Notes under the pieces: model-generated
Told to the model about the DNA's origin: nothing
Database searches by the model: none
The model's input: only the letters and a program-made list of their open reading frames with translations
Position numbers and translations under genes: made by a program
Assembly: GCF_000472965.1 (NCBI RefSeq)
Contig: NZ_AXAU01000013.1
Span: 151,036-215,035 of the forward strand
Direction: 5' to 3'
Origin: Bradyrhizobium murdochi
Lineage (GTDB): Bacteria; Pseudomonadota; Alphaproteobacteria; Rhizobiales; Xanthobacteraceae
DNA: 64,000 nt
In this document: in pieces, positions 41,912-49,710 of the stretch
Position numbering within the stretch: position 1 is the stretch's first letter
How the letters are laid out: each line of letters begins with the position of its first letter

Positions 41912-42196
41912 CTAGCCGTGCCCGGGTACGTCGACGCCATCAGACGCATACTGCCGGATCTTGTTGCGCATCGTGCGCACCGAAAGTCCGAGCACGCGGG
42001 CTGCGTGGGTGCGATTGCCGTGGCAGCGCGCCAACGTCTGCAGCACGAGCTCGCGCTCGATCGCCTCGACCGTTGAGCCGATCAGCATCGGCACGATCTC
42101 GTGGGGTGAAAGGGCGGCTTGAGAATCCGAAAGAGGAGTCTCGGGCACGGAAACACAATCCGTGCCAAGGTACACGTCACAGTACTCCTGGGGCAT
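41912..42196 (-). CDS. Fis-type helix-turn-helix regulator
   Basis: A 94-residue DNA-binding protein made of a short N-terminal region and a C-terminal Fis (HTH_8) domain: IERELVLQTLARCHGNRTHA, ARVLGLSVRTMRNKIRQY. This is the DNA-binding part of NtrC-type regulators such as FlbD, without receiver or AAA+ domains. ATG 42196 has GGGAGG 6 bp upstream and is preferred over GTG 42253. Targets are unknown. Bases 41805-41911 hold a short GTAGGATGGGTAGAGCG repeat. Confidence 0.8.
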   Translation of the reverse strand: MPQEYCDVYLGTDCVSVPETPLSDSQAALSPHEIVPMLIGSTVEAIERELVLQTLARCHGNRTHAARVLGLSVRTMRNKIRQYASDGVDVPGHG

Positions 42197-42342
42197 CAAC
42201 ACCTCCCGATCGACGCTTGCTCCGAAACGCGGAGCAGAAACATCAGGAATCACACCCCCTGCCGCAGGGAAGCGTGGGCGCGAATGGTTAACGGAAGGTT
42301 AATAGGCACGTGTCCGCATCAGTAAACGATGTGGAGAGGAGA

Positions 42343-42409
42343 TGTAGCCCGCATGAGCGCAGCAGTATGCGGGACTGATTCCCGGATCTCGCTACGCTCA
42401 TCCGGGCTG
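42343..42409. repeat. palindromic repeat (TGTAGCCCGCATGAGCG)
   Basis: TGTAGCCCGCATGAGCGCAGC pairs with GCTACGCTCATCCGGGCTGC across about 67 bp. It belongs to the set of intergenic palindromes typical of this genome. Confidence 0.6.
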
Positions 42410-42422
42410 CGGTTGCAACTCG

Positions 42423-42821
42423 CTACGGCGCCGGCTCCTTGGTCCGTTGTTCGGCCGCCACCGCTTCTGCAGGCTTGCTTGACCGAACCATCAGAAACGT
42501 CCCGGAGTCCGCCGTCCCCGGCACCTTCCAGCGCCCGTCGATCTCCGTCGCCTCGGCATTGACCGAGCCCTCATAAGAGACGGTGCCATAGCCGTGGCCG
42601 GGCGGCTCGTAACGCTTGATGAACGAGACGGCGCTGCCGGATCGATGACCCGCAATCGAAGCGTTGTGGGTGCTGATCGGGCAGGCTGGCACCGTGCAGG
42701 GCTCGGTCACGTTTCCCGTGAGCGCGCCACCGGATTCGATGAGCGTCGCGAGAAACGTGACCATTCCAACCTGCCGCTGAACGAAGGTGCCGTCCCAGAC
42801 ACCGGTCAGATTGTCGGTCAT
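42423..42821 (-). CDS. hypothetical protein downstream of thiC
   Basis: A 132-residue protein of unknown function that starts MTDNLTGVWDGTFVQRQ and appears beta-rich, with GGALTGNVTEPC and STHNASIAGHRSGSAVSFIK. The pattern 'L-T-G-x-W-x-G ... L-x-G' resembles small lipocalin-like or avidin-like beta proteins, but this is only a resemblance. No signal peptide. It starts 25 bp after the thiC stop on the same strand and could be the last gene of the thiamine transcript. Confidence 0.65.
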   Translation of the reverse strand: MTDNLTGVWDGTFVQRQVGMVTFLATLIESGGALTGNVTEPCTVPACPISTHNASIAGHRSGSAVSFIKRYEPPGHGYGTVSYEGSVNAEATEIDGRWKVPGTADSGTFLMVRSSKPAEAVAAEQRTKEPAP

Positions 42822-42846
42822 TGCGGTTTCGGTGAGTGGGTAGCGC

Positions 42847-44775
42847 TCACAACACCCGATTGCTCTCCTTCACCTTCTCCGCATCCAGATAGAGATCGCT
42901 CCCCATCTCCTTGAACTTGGCGCTCATCGCTGCCATCCCCTCCTTCACCAAGGCTTCGGAGGGCAGGCCGTCCTCAAGTTTGCCACTCACCGACATCCCC
43001 ACACTCGTCGGATCGTTCAGTGTCGCCGCGTAGTCCCGCACATCCTGCGTGATCTTCATCGAACAGAACTTCGGCCCGCACATCGAGCAGAAGTGGGCGA
43101 CCTTGTGGGCTTCCTTCGGCAGCGTCTCGTCGTGGAAGCTCTTTGCCGTATCAGGGTCGAGGCCGAGGTTGAACTGGTCGGTCCAGCGGAAGTCGAAACG
43201 GGCGCGGGAGAGCGCGTCGTCGCGGAGCTGGGCTACCGGATGGCCCTTGGCCAAGTCAGAGGCGTGGGCTGCGATCTTGTAGGTGATGACGCCGGTCTTG
43301 ACGTCGTTGCGGTCGGGGAGACCCAGATGCTCCTTCGGCGTGACGTAGCAGAGCATGGCGCAGCCGAACCAGCCGATCATCGCGGCGCCGATGCCTGAGG
43401 TGATGTGGTCGTAGCCCGGCGCGATGTCTGTCGTCAGCGGCCCAAGCGTATAGAACGGGGCTTCGCCGCACTCCTTGAGCTGCTTGTCCATGTTGATCTT
43501 GATCTTGTGCATCGGCACGTGGCCGGGGCCTTCGATCATCACCTGGCAGCCCTTGTCCCACGCGATCTTCGTCAGTTCGCCGAGCGTCTCGAGTTCGGCA
43601 AATTGTGCGCGGTCGTTGGCGTCGGCAATCGAGCCGGGGCGCAGACCGTCGCCGAGCGAGAACGAGACGTCATACTTGCGCATGAGGTCGCAGATCTCAT
43701 CGAAATGCGTGTAGAGGAAGCTTTCCTTGTGATGCGCCAGGCACCACTTCGCCATGATCGAGCCGCCGCGCGACACGATGCCGGTGACGCGGTTGGCGGT
43801 GAGGTGGATGTAGGGCAGGCGCACGCCGGCGTGGATCGTAAAATAGTCGACGCCCTGTTCGCACTGCTCGATCAGCGTGTCCTTGTAAAGCTCCCAGGTC
43901 AGCTTGACGGGGTCGCCTTCGCACTTCTCCAGCGCCTGGTAGATCGGCACCGTGCCGATCGGCACCGGCGAGTTGCGCAAGATCCATTCCCGCGTCGTGT
44001 GGATGTTGCGCCCCGTGGAGAGGTCCATCACGGTGTCTGCGCCCCAGCGGATCGCCCACACCATCTTGTCGACTTCCTCTTCCACCGAGGAGGTGACGGC
44101 GGAGTTGCCGATATTGGCGTTGATCTTGGTCAGGAAGTTGCGGCCGATAATCATCGGCTCGAGTTCGGCGTGGTTGATGTTGGATGGGATAATGGCGCGG
44201 CCGCGCGCGATCTCGGAGCGGACGAATTCCGGCGTGATGAAGGCGGGCACCGACGCGCCAAAGCTTTCGCCGTCGGCAAGTGCGGCTTCCGCGCGCTCGA
44301 GCTGCTTTTTGCGGCCGAGGTTTTCGCGCTCGGCGACGTAGATCATCTCCTTGGTGATGATGCCGGCACGGGCGAATTCGAGTTGCGTGATCTTGTGGCC
44401 GTCGAGGCCGCGGATCGGCTTGTGATGCGCGGTGAAGGCCTTTGCGGCGTGCGAGGCGCCGACATTACCGTTATCTTCCGGCTTGATGGCGCGGCCCTCA
44501 TATTCCTCGACGCCGCCGCGCTCCTTCACCCAGGCGAGGCGGTTGCGGGGGAGACCGGCGTTGACGTCGATCACGACGGAGGGGTCGGTATAGGGGCCGG
44601 AGGTGTCGTAGACCGGCAGGTTCGGTTCGTCAGCGGCTTCCGAGAGGATGATTTCGCGCAAGGGCACGCGCAGGTCGGGCGCGGCGTCGGGGGTTGAAAA
44701 GATTTTGCGCGACGAGGGAAGCGGGCCCGTGGTGACGGCGGGCAGGGTGGTGTCGGGGTTGGAGCGAATGTTCAT
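42847..44775 (-). CDS. thiC: phosphomethylpyrimidine synthase
   Basis: A 642-residue radical-SAM enzyme that converts 5-aminoimidazole ribotide to hydroxymethylpyrimidine phosphate, the pyrimidine half of thiamine. The C-terminal CSMCGPKFCSM carries the CxxCx4C iron-sulfur ligands. Family landmarks include RNLGRKKQLERAEAAL-like and TVMDLSTGRNIHTTREWILR segments, and IEGPGHVPMHKI. The length is normal. GGAGGATTCC precedes the ATG. It is the last biosynthetic gene of the thi operon, with a palindromic repeat between thiE and thiC. Confidence 0.97.
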   Translation of the reverse strand: MNIRSNPDTTLPAVTTGPLPSSRKIFSTPDAAPDLRVPLREIILSEAADEPNLPVYDTSGPYTDPSVVIDVNAGLPRNRLAWVKERGGVEEYEGRAIKPEDNGNVGASHAAKAFTAHHKPIRGLDGHKITQLEFARAGIITKEMIYVAERENLGRKKQLERAEAALADGESFGASVPAFITPEFVRSEIARGRAIIPSNINHAELEPMIIGRNFLTKINANIGNSAVTSSVEEEVDKMVWAIRWGADTVMDLSTGRNIHTTREWILRNSPVPIGTVPIYQALEKCEGDPVKLTWELYKDTLIEQCEQGVDYFTIHAGVRLPYIHLTANRVTGIVSRGGSIMAKWCLAHHKESFLYTHFDEICDLMRKYDVSFSLGDGLRPGSIADANDRAQFAELETLGELTKIAWDKGCQVMIEGPGHVPMHKIKINMDKQLKECGEAPFYTLGPLTTDIAPGYDHITSGIGAAMIGWFGCAMLCYVTPKEHLGLPDRNDVKTGVITYKIAAHASDLAKGHPVAQLRDDALSRARFDFRWTDQFNLGLDPDTAKSFHDETLPKEAHKVAHFCSMCGPKFCSMKITQDVRDYAATLNDPTSVGMSVSGKLEDGLPSEALVKEGMAAMSAKFKEMGSDLYLDAEKVKESNRVL

Positions 44776-44794
44776 GGAATCCTCCGTTTTATGG

Positions 44795-44891
44795 ACGTCG
44801 TTCCGGACGGGCCGCGAAGCGGACCGATCCGGAACCTCGAGGTTATAGAGCGAGATTCCGGGTTCGCGCTTGCGCGCGCCCCGGAATGACG
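44795..44891. repeat. palindromic repeat, family C, inside the thi operon
   Basis: ACGTCGTTCCGGACGGGC at one end and CCCCGGAATGACG at the other, about 97 bp with inner hairpins. It lies between thiE and thiC and may affect how much of the transcript reaches thiC. Confidence 0.7.
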
Positions 44892-44916
44892 CCGGTGGGG
44901 TGCTTTCTTGTTCATC

Positions 44917-45525
44917 TCACGCAGCCTCCGCGCTTTGGCCCAGCCATTGCCGCACCCTTGCATCCGGGTCGGCGTTCTGGGTGACGTCGCTGACGACGGC
45001 GATCGAGTCAGCGCCGGCGGCGTAGATTTCGGCTGACTGCTCGAACTTGATGCCGCCGATCGCAACCAGCGGGATGTTGCCGATGCGCTTTTTCCATTCG
45101 GTGATCTTTGGAATGCCCTGCGGCGCAAAACGCATCGATTTCAGCGTGGTCGGGAAAATCGGGCCGAGCGCGATGTAATCCGGTTTGGCGGCAAGCGCGG
45201 TCGCCAACTCCTCGTCGTCGTGGGTGGAGATGCCGAGCGTCAGCCCTGCTTTGCGGATTTCGTTGAGGTCAGCGTCGACCAGATCTTCCTGGCCGAGATG
45301 CAGGTGCTTTGCGCCGGCGACGATTGCCGCGCGCCAGTAGTCGTTGACGACGAGTTTGGCGTCGGTGCCCTTGATGACCTCCAGCGCGTCGGTCACGATC
45401 TGCAGCGCCCCGGCGTCGTCGAGATTCTTGGTGCGCAACTGGATGGTGCCGGCGCCGAGCAGCGCCAGACGCGCCACCCAGGCGACGCTGTCGACCACGG
45501 GGTAAAATCGATCAGGATACGGCAT
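44917..45525 (-). CDS. thiE: thiamine-phosphate synthase
   Basis: A 202-residue TIM-barrel enzyme joining hydroxymethylpyrimidine diphosphate and thiazole phosphate into thiamine phosphate. Recognisable parts are GTIQLRTKNLD, AKLVVNDYWRAAIVAGAKH with LHLGQEDL, YIALGPIFPTTLKS and VAIGGIK. Its start overlaps the end of thiG by 14 bp, so expression is coupled. Typical length (about 200-210 residues). Confidence 0.93.
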   Translation of the reverse strand: MPYPDRFYPVVDSVAWVARLALLGAGTIQLRTKNLDDAGALQIVTDALEVIKGTDAKLVVNDYWRAAIVAGAKHLHLGQEDLVDADLNEIRKAGLTLGISTHDDEELATALAAKPDYIALGPIFPTTLKSMRFAPQGIPKITEWKKRIGNIPLVAIGGIKFEQSAEIYAAGADSIAVVSDVTQNADPDARVRQWLGQSAEAA

Positions 45526-46294
45526 GCCAGAACGGGGTCCCGATCACAGGGGTGGAGGGCGAGGCGAAGTCGCGGGCTTCCATCAGACCGGCTTCGTAAG
45601 CGGTGCGGCCGGCTTCGACGCCTGATCGAAACGCCTTCGCCATCGCGACGGGATCGGCAGCTTTTGCCACCGCGGTGTTGAGCAGTACGGCGTCGTAGCC
45701 GAGTTCGAGGGCGTGGGCGGCATGCGACGGGGCGCCGATGCCGGCATCGACCACCAGCGTCACGTCAGGCAGGCGCTCGCGCATCAGTTTTAGCGCATCG
45801 CGGTTGGTGATCCCCTTCGCGCTGCCGATCGGCGCGGCCCAGGGCATAACCACTTTGCACCCCGTTTCGACCAGCCGCATCGCCACCGAAAGGTCCTCGG
45901 TGCAATAGGGGAACACCTCAAAGCCGTCCTTGATCAGGATTCCGGCGGCTTCGACCAGGCCGACCACGTCGGGCTGCAGCGTGTCGTTATCGGCGATCAC
46001 TTCGAGCTTGATCCAGGGCGTACCGAACAATTCGCGCGCGAGCTTTGCCGTGGTCACCGCCTCGCGCACGCTGCGGCAGCCGGCGGTGTTCGGCAGCACG
46101 GTGACATCGAGCTCGCGGATCAGCGACCAGAATGCATCGCCCGTCTTGCCGCCGGCGGCCTCGCGCCGCAGCGACACCGTGACGATGTTGGCGCCAGAGG
46201 CGCGGATCGCCTCCTGCATGATCGCCGGCGAAGGATAGAGCGCCGTGCCGATCAGCAGGCGGGAGGAGAAGGTTTTGCCGTAGAAGTTGAGCAT
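45512..46294 (-). CDS. thiG: thiazole synthase
   Basis: A 260-residue TIM-barrel enzyme that forms thiazole phosphate from deoxyxylulose 5-phosphate, dehydroglycine and ThiS thiocarboxylate. It begins MLNFYGKTFSSRLLIGTALY; the Schiff-base lysine lies in PWIKLEVIADNDTLQPD, and VDAGIGAPSHAAHALELG is the phosphate-binding loop. ATG 46294 gives the usual N-terminus; GTG 46300 is nearer to GAGGAAAC and cannot be excluded. A family A palindromic repeat separates it from thiS. Confidence 0.95.
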   Translation of the reverse strand: MLNFYGKTFSSRLLIGTALYPSPAIMQEAIRASGANIVTVSLRREAAGGKTGDAFWSLIRELDVTVLPNTAGCRSVREAVTTAKLARELFGTPWIKLEVIADNDTLQPDVVGLVEAAGILIKDGFEVFPYCTEDLSVAMRLVETGCKVVMPWAAPIGSAKGITNRDALKLMRERLPDVTLVVDAGIGAPSHAAHALELGYDAVLLNTAVAKAADPVAMAKAFRSGVEAGRTAYEAGLMEARDFASPSTPVIGTPFWHAVS

Positions 46295-46320
46295 GGTCAC
46301 GGTGTTTCCTCAAATGATCC

Positions 46321-46420
46321 TGTCATCCCCGCGAAGGCGGGGATCCAGTACGCCGGGAAATCGAGTTCAAATCGGCAGGCCGCGGCGTACTGGGTCGCCC
46401 GGTCAAGCCGGGCGATGACA
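46321..46420. repeat. bipartite palindromic repeat, family A, inside the thi operon
   Basis: Exactly 100 bp from TGTCATCCCCGCGAAGGCGG to GCCGGGCGATGACA, with GATCCAGTACGCC and GGCGTACTGGGTC as inner arms. It separates thiS from thiG by 181 bp, whereas neighbouring junctions in the operon overlap, so it is probably a later insertion. Confidence 0.78.
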
Positions 46421-46475
46421 GTTGAGTGCGAGGCGCGCTTCGCAGGGACGACGGGTGGAGTGCGTGCGTTCATCA

Positions 46476-46673
46476 TCACCCTCCCTGCCGTGGCGTGATG
46501 ATCTCGATCTCGTCGCCGGCTTTCAGTGCAGTCTCGGCCCAGCGGCTTTTCGGCAGCACGTCGTAATTCACGGCGATCGCGAAATGCGTGCCTTCGTATT
46601 CGAGCTCCGAGAGCAGCGCGTCGACGCGCTCCGAAGCGATCTCGCGCTGTTCGCCGTTGATGGTCACACGCAT
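46476..46673 (-). CDS. thiS: sulfur carrier protein ThiS
   Basis: A 65-residue ubiquitin-like protein ending in Gly-Gly (TPRQGG), the site that is adenylated and converted to a thiocarboxylate to supply sulfur for the thiazole ring. MRVTINGEQREIAS and GDEIEIITPRQGG frame the beta-grasp fold. It overlaps the end of thiO by 10 bp. The ThiF-type activating enzyme is not in the window. Confidence 0.95.
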   Translation of the reverse strand: MRVTINGEQREIASERVDALLSELEYEGTHFAIAVNYDVLPKSRWAETALKAGDEIEIITPRQGG

Positions 46674-47677
46674 CGCATCACCTCATTGTCGATCTGGCCG
46701 CGCTGCACGTAGGCGAGCGTCAGCTCGGCCAGCGCCGGCGCCACCAGAAAACCGTGCCGGTAAAGGCCGTTGACCGCGATCTTGTTCTTGCGAACCGTGA
46801 TCCGCGGCAGGTTGTCGGGGAAGGCGGGACGCAAGCCCGAGCCGAATTCGACGATGCGCGCTTCGGCAAAGGCCGGATGCACGGCATAGGCCGCGCCGAG
46901 CAACTCGAGCGCCGAGCGCACGCTGACGCCGGTATCCTCGGCCTCGATCGAGGTCGCGCCCAGCATGAATTTGCTGTCGCCGCGCGGGATGACATAGAGC
47001 GGCCAGCGCGGATGGATCAGACGCACCGGGCGCGACAGCTCGACTTCGCTCGTCTCGATGATGATCATCTCGCCCTTGACGCCGCGCAATTCCGGCTGCG
47101 CGTCGCGCGCGGAAAGCCCGCGGCAGTCGATCACGATGCCGTCGAGATCTTCCGCACTGATATCGCAATCGAACTTGATCGTGCCGCCGGCGGCTTCGAT
47201 GCGCGCATGCAGCTCGGGCAGCACCTTGCGCGGCTCGACATGGCCCTCCTCGGCATAGAACAGGCCGTCGCGGAAGCGGCCGTCCAGCGAGGGTTCGAGC
47301 TGGCCGACGCCGCTTGCGTCGAGCCTGACATGGCCGGTGGTGAGTTTGGCAAAACGCTCGAAATCGGCGCGGTCGCGCGGATGCGCCACCACCAGAGATC
47401 CGTTGAACGGGGTGTTGGGAAAGAGCTCGCGCCACAAATCCAGCGAGCGAAAGCCGAGCCGGCCGATCACGGGCTCGGACGTCTCTGCCTCGCAATAAGG
47501 CGCCAGCATGCCGCCGGCCAAGTGGCTGGTGGAAAGCGTCATATCGGCGTCACTGCGCTCGTACAGAGTGACGGCGTGGCCGGCCTGTGCGAACAGCAAG
47601 GCCTGCCAGGCGCCGGCAATGCCCGCGCCGATGATGGAGACGGGGGAATCCCCCCACAGATCTGACTTCTGGTACAT
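46664..47677 (-). CDS. thiO: glycine oxidase ThiO
   Basis: A 337-residue FAD-dependent amine oxidase (DAO family) that makes dehydroglycine for ThiG. The FAD motif VSIIGAGIAGAWQALLFAQ is at residues 13-31, and the second flavin contact is VIDCRGLSARDA; the C-terminal RHGFLVAPALAEL closes the fold. First gene of the thiamine operon. Its ATG is immediately next to the riboswitch P1 helix. Confidence 0.93.
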   Translation of the reverse strand: MYQKSDLWGDSPVSIIGAGIAGAWQALLFAQAGHAVTLYERSDADMTLSTSHLAGGMLAPYCEAETSEPVIGRLGFRSLDLWRELFPNTPFNGSLVVAHPRDRADFERFAKLTTGHVRLDASGVGQLEPSLDGRFRDGLFYAEEGHVEPRKVLPELHARIEAAGGTIKFDCDISAEDLDGIVIDCRGLSARDAQPELRGVKGEMIIIETSEVELSRPVRLIHPRWPLYVIPRGDSKFMLGATSIEAEDTGVSVRSALELLGAAYAVHPAFAEARIVEFGSGLRPAFPDNLPRITVRKNKIAVNGLYRHGFLVAPALAELTLAYVQRGQIDNEVMRCV

Positions 47678-47794
47678 CCCTGTCCCTTCGCCGGCATGAC
47701 CCGGATCAGGTTCAAAGGGTCACCGCGGTCCCAGGCTGAACTGCCCAAGCTTGCGGTATCTCAGCTCCTCGTCGGAGCACCCCTCGGAACAGGG
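47678..47794 (-). promoter_or_regulatory. TPP (THI) riboswitch controlling the thi operon
   Basis: On the minus strand the aptamer reads through GAGGGGTGCTCC, GAGCTGAGATACC, CCTTTGAACCTGATC, GGGTCATGCCGGCGAAG, all conserved THI-element parts. The closing helix P1 is CCCTGTTCC (47786-47794) pairing with GGGACAGGG (47678-47686), one pair being G-U. The 3' arm contains the ribosome binding site and ends at the base before the thiO ATG, so TPP binding should block translation directly. Confidence 0.96.
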
Positions 47795-47854
47795 CTAATG
47801 TAGGCGGTTGGGCGGAGGTGTCAACGCGGCTTTGCAGGAACTTGCAATGCTGCC

Positions 47855-47975
47855 GTGCCCCGGACGCAGCGCAGCGCCTTTTAGCGGTGCGCTGCTGAGC
47901 CGGGGCCTAGCGGCTGGTATTGGGTCCCGGTTCTGCGGAGCAGCGCAAACGCGCTGCACCGCGCCCGGGACACGA
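47855..47975. repeat. palindromic repeat, family F (CCCCGGACGCAGCGC)
   Basis: About 121 bp, starting TGCCCCGGACGCAGCGC and containing GGTGCGCTGCTGAGCCGGGG and a closing GCGCCCGGGACACGA. A relative is at 62652. Confidence 0.65.
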
Positions 47976-47994
47976 GGTTTGCTGTCGTGGTTAG

Positions 47995-48513
47995 CTATTT
48001 TGCCGCCTGCAGCGCGTTCGCGTCAGCCGGCGTTCCAACAGGCGCGGCGACGATCTTCGGCGTCGCACCGCTCGCCAGCACGGGCGCGATCTGCAGCGGC
48101 TTTTCCTGCCGTTGGCGCTTTGCAGCGTAATAATAGCCGCTCGCGTAATAACGTACGGCGCGGCTGTGATCGCCGCCCGCGGCGCGATAGGCGCCGGCGA
48201 GATATTTGATGCCCCAGGCGAGATTGGTGTCGGGATCGCGCAGGCCCGCGGCGTCGCCGGTGTAGCCGAGGCCGCGCGCAGTCGGCAGCTTGATCTGCAT
48301 CAACCCGATGGTGCCGCCGCGTCCGACCAGGTTCGGATGATACTTGCTCTCGCGCACGATCACCCGATGTACCAGCGCTTCCGGCACGTTGTTGGCAGCG
48401 GCGTGGGCGGCGACCATGCTTTGATATTGCGCGCGGCTCTGCGCCATTGCGTCGGGCGAAAGCAGCAGCCCGGTCGCGGCGGCGAGCCAGACGAATTTCG
48501 GAAAACTTTTCAT
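47995..48513 (-). CDS. lytic transglycosylase (SLT domain)
   Basis: A 172-residue exported muramidase: signal peptide (FVWLAAATGLLLSPDAMAQ), then a short SLT domain. The catalytic Glu is in HRVIVRESKYHPN, followed by GGTIGLMQIKLPTARGLGY and DPDTNLAWGIKYLAG. It cleaves glycan strands of peptidoglycan, leaving 1,6-anhydro ends. The compact size resembles soluble or secretion-associated transglycosylases. The ATG follows a weak AGATCA region. Confidence 0.9.
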   Translation of the reverse strand: MKSFPKFVWLAAATGLLLSPDAMAQSRAQYQSMVAAHAAANNVPEALVHRVIVRESKYHPNLVGRGGTIGLMQIKLPTARGLGYTGDAAGLRDPDTNLAWGIKYLAGAYRAAGGDHSRAVRYYASGYYYAAKRQRQEKPLQIAPVLASGATPKIVAAPVGTPADANALQAAK

Positions 48514-48865
48514 AAAAATGATCTCGGCGGGTGGACGCGTGAGCGAGTGGCGCTTTCAATTAGTTCCACCGGCGGGCCAAGATGTGGCGAAAAACCGACG
48601 ACATCACGGCGAGATGTTCGCATCTGATGCACGTGTTAACGAACACGTTCAGCGTGACGCTTACGTTGTGGGTGCGATGCATCGCATCGAGCGACGCGAA
48701 TCTGCGTCATGCGGACGCGCAAGGAATGTCGTGCAAAAGACGCAGTCAAGGTGTAAAGAAGACGCCGGGACAAAAACCAATTCATTCCGACAGCAAACCT
48801 GTCCATTCAATGACATTTAAAAAGCGAGACGTCGTTATGACGTCCGAAGTCTAGGGAGATGCGCA
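48514..48865. other. 352-bp intergenic region
   Basis: No gene seen. It contains a 14-bp perfect palindrome TGCGATGCATCGCA (48673-48686), an ACGTGTTAACGAACACGT hairpin (about 48629-48646) and an A+T-rich stretch before the next gene; any of these could be regulatory. Confidence 0.4.
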
Positions 48866-49060
48866 ATGGCTCGACTCGACTCCAGCTCTCTGCCTCGCGG
48901 AAATCCTTGTGCCCAGTGCGGCAAGCCGATCCCGAGACCAGATTGGGTCGAGAGCAGCCCGGGACGCACATCCTTCCTCTGGTTCTGCCGCGCCTGCGAC
49001 TATCGCTTCGAGGCGATCGCAATCTACGAGGAAGCCGACCCCGACGCGCTCGCGGCCTGA
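48866..49060 (+). CDS. small zinc-ribbon hypothetical protein
   Basis: A 64-residue protein with two Cys pairs, CAQCGKPI and CRACDYRF, about 27 residues apart, forming a probable zinc ribbon. The C-terminus is acidic (YEEADPDALAA). AGGGAGATG lies before the ATG at 48866. Small zinc ribbons of this kind may bind nucleic acids or proteins; the role is unknown. Confidence 0.65.
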   Translation: MARLDSSSLPRGNPCAQCGKPIPRPDWVESSPGRTSFLWFCRACDYRFEAIAIYEEADPDALAA

Positions 49061-49182
49061 CACGCGCAGGCTTCATTCGACGCTGCAGCATCATTGCCGG
49101 CGCCGCCGCCATATTTGGGCCGCGGCGGCCACGTCGGGGCATTTCGCAAATTCCGAATAGGGCAGGCTGGTTGCCACAGAGC

Positions 49183-49207
49183 GGAACCAGCCGCGCGCTG
49201 CCACGTT
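49183..49207 (+). promoter_or_regulatory. EcfG-type promoter (perfect consensus)
   Basis: GGAAC, a 16-bp spacer and CGTT, exactly the alphaproteobacterial EcfG consensus. The -10 ends 29 bp before the PRC-barrel start codon at 49237. Confidence 0.75.
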
Positions 49208-49236
49208 GATTCCTTCATCCATGTGTGGAGGGTCCA

Positions 49237-49614
49237 ATGGCAAGCGATGTCATGGCCAAGCCGCATCAGTTGATCGCAAGCGACCGCGTCGAGGGGACCG
49301 CGGTGCGCCGGCCGAACGGGGACATGATCGGCCACATCGAACGGCTGATGATCGACAAGGTCACCGGTAAAGTATCGTATGCAATCCTGAGTTTCGGCGG
49401 GTTTTTGGGCATCGGAGCCAATCTGCTGCCGTTGCCGTGGGGACGGCTTCGCTACAACACGAAGTTCGAAGCCTACGAACTCGACATCGACGATGAAGAG
49501 TTGAGGCGCGCGCCGTCATTCCGTGCGGACAAGGATTTCGACTGGGGCGATCGCGCAAAGGAAGCCGAGCTGCATCGCTACTACCGCATGCCGCCTTACT
49601 GGGGCGGCTTCTGA
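49237..49614 (+). CDS. PRC-barrel domain protein (cytoplasmic)
   Basis: A 125-residue protein whose central PRC barrel reads TAVRRPNGDMIGHIERLMID, VSYAILSFGGFLGIGANLLP and LPWGRLRYNTKFEAYELD. PRC barrels bind RNA, proteins or photosynthetic centres; in rhizobia many are stress-induced. No signal peptide, so it is probably cytoplasmic. GGAGGG lies 6 bp before the ATG, and a perfect EcfG-type promoter is upstream. A second, exported PRC protein follows. Confidence 0.87.
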   Translation: MASDVMAKPHQLIASDRVEGTAVRRPNGDMIGHIERLMIDKVTGKVSYAILSFGGFLGIGANLLPLPWGRLRYNTKFEAYELDIDDEELRRAPSFRADKDFDWGDRAKEAELHRYYRMPPYWGGF

Positions 49615-49650
49615 TGCCGTGTCGCAGGCCTGTTTCATGCGAAAACGCGT

Positions 49651-49675
49651 GGAACACTTGTTGAAGTGCCGGGTT
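49651..49675 (+). promoter_or_regulatory. EcfG-type promoter
   Basis: GGAAC, a 16-bp spacer and GGTT. The -10 ends 35 bp before the start codon at 49711. Confidence 0.62.
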
Positions 49676-49710
49676 TTCCTCAGAGCGTTTCTGAACTGAG
49701 GAGAACGGAT

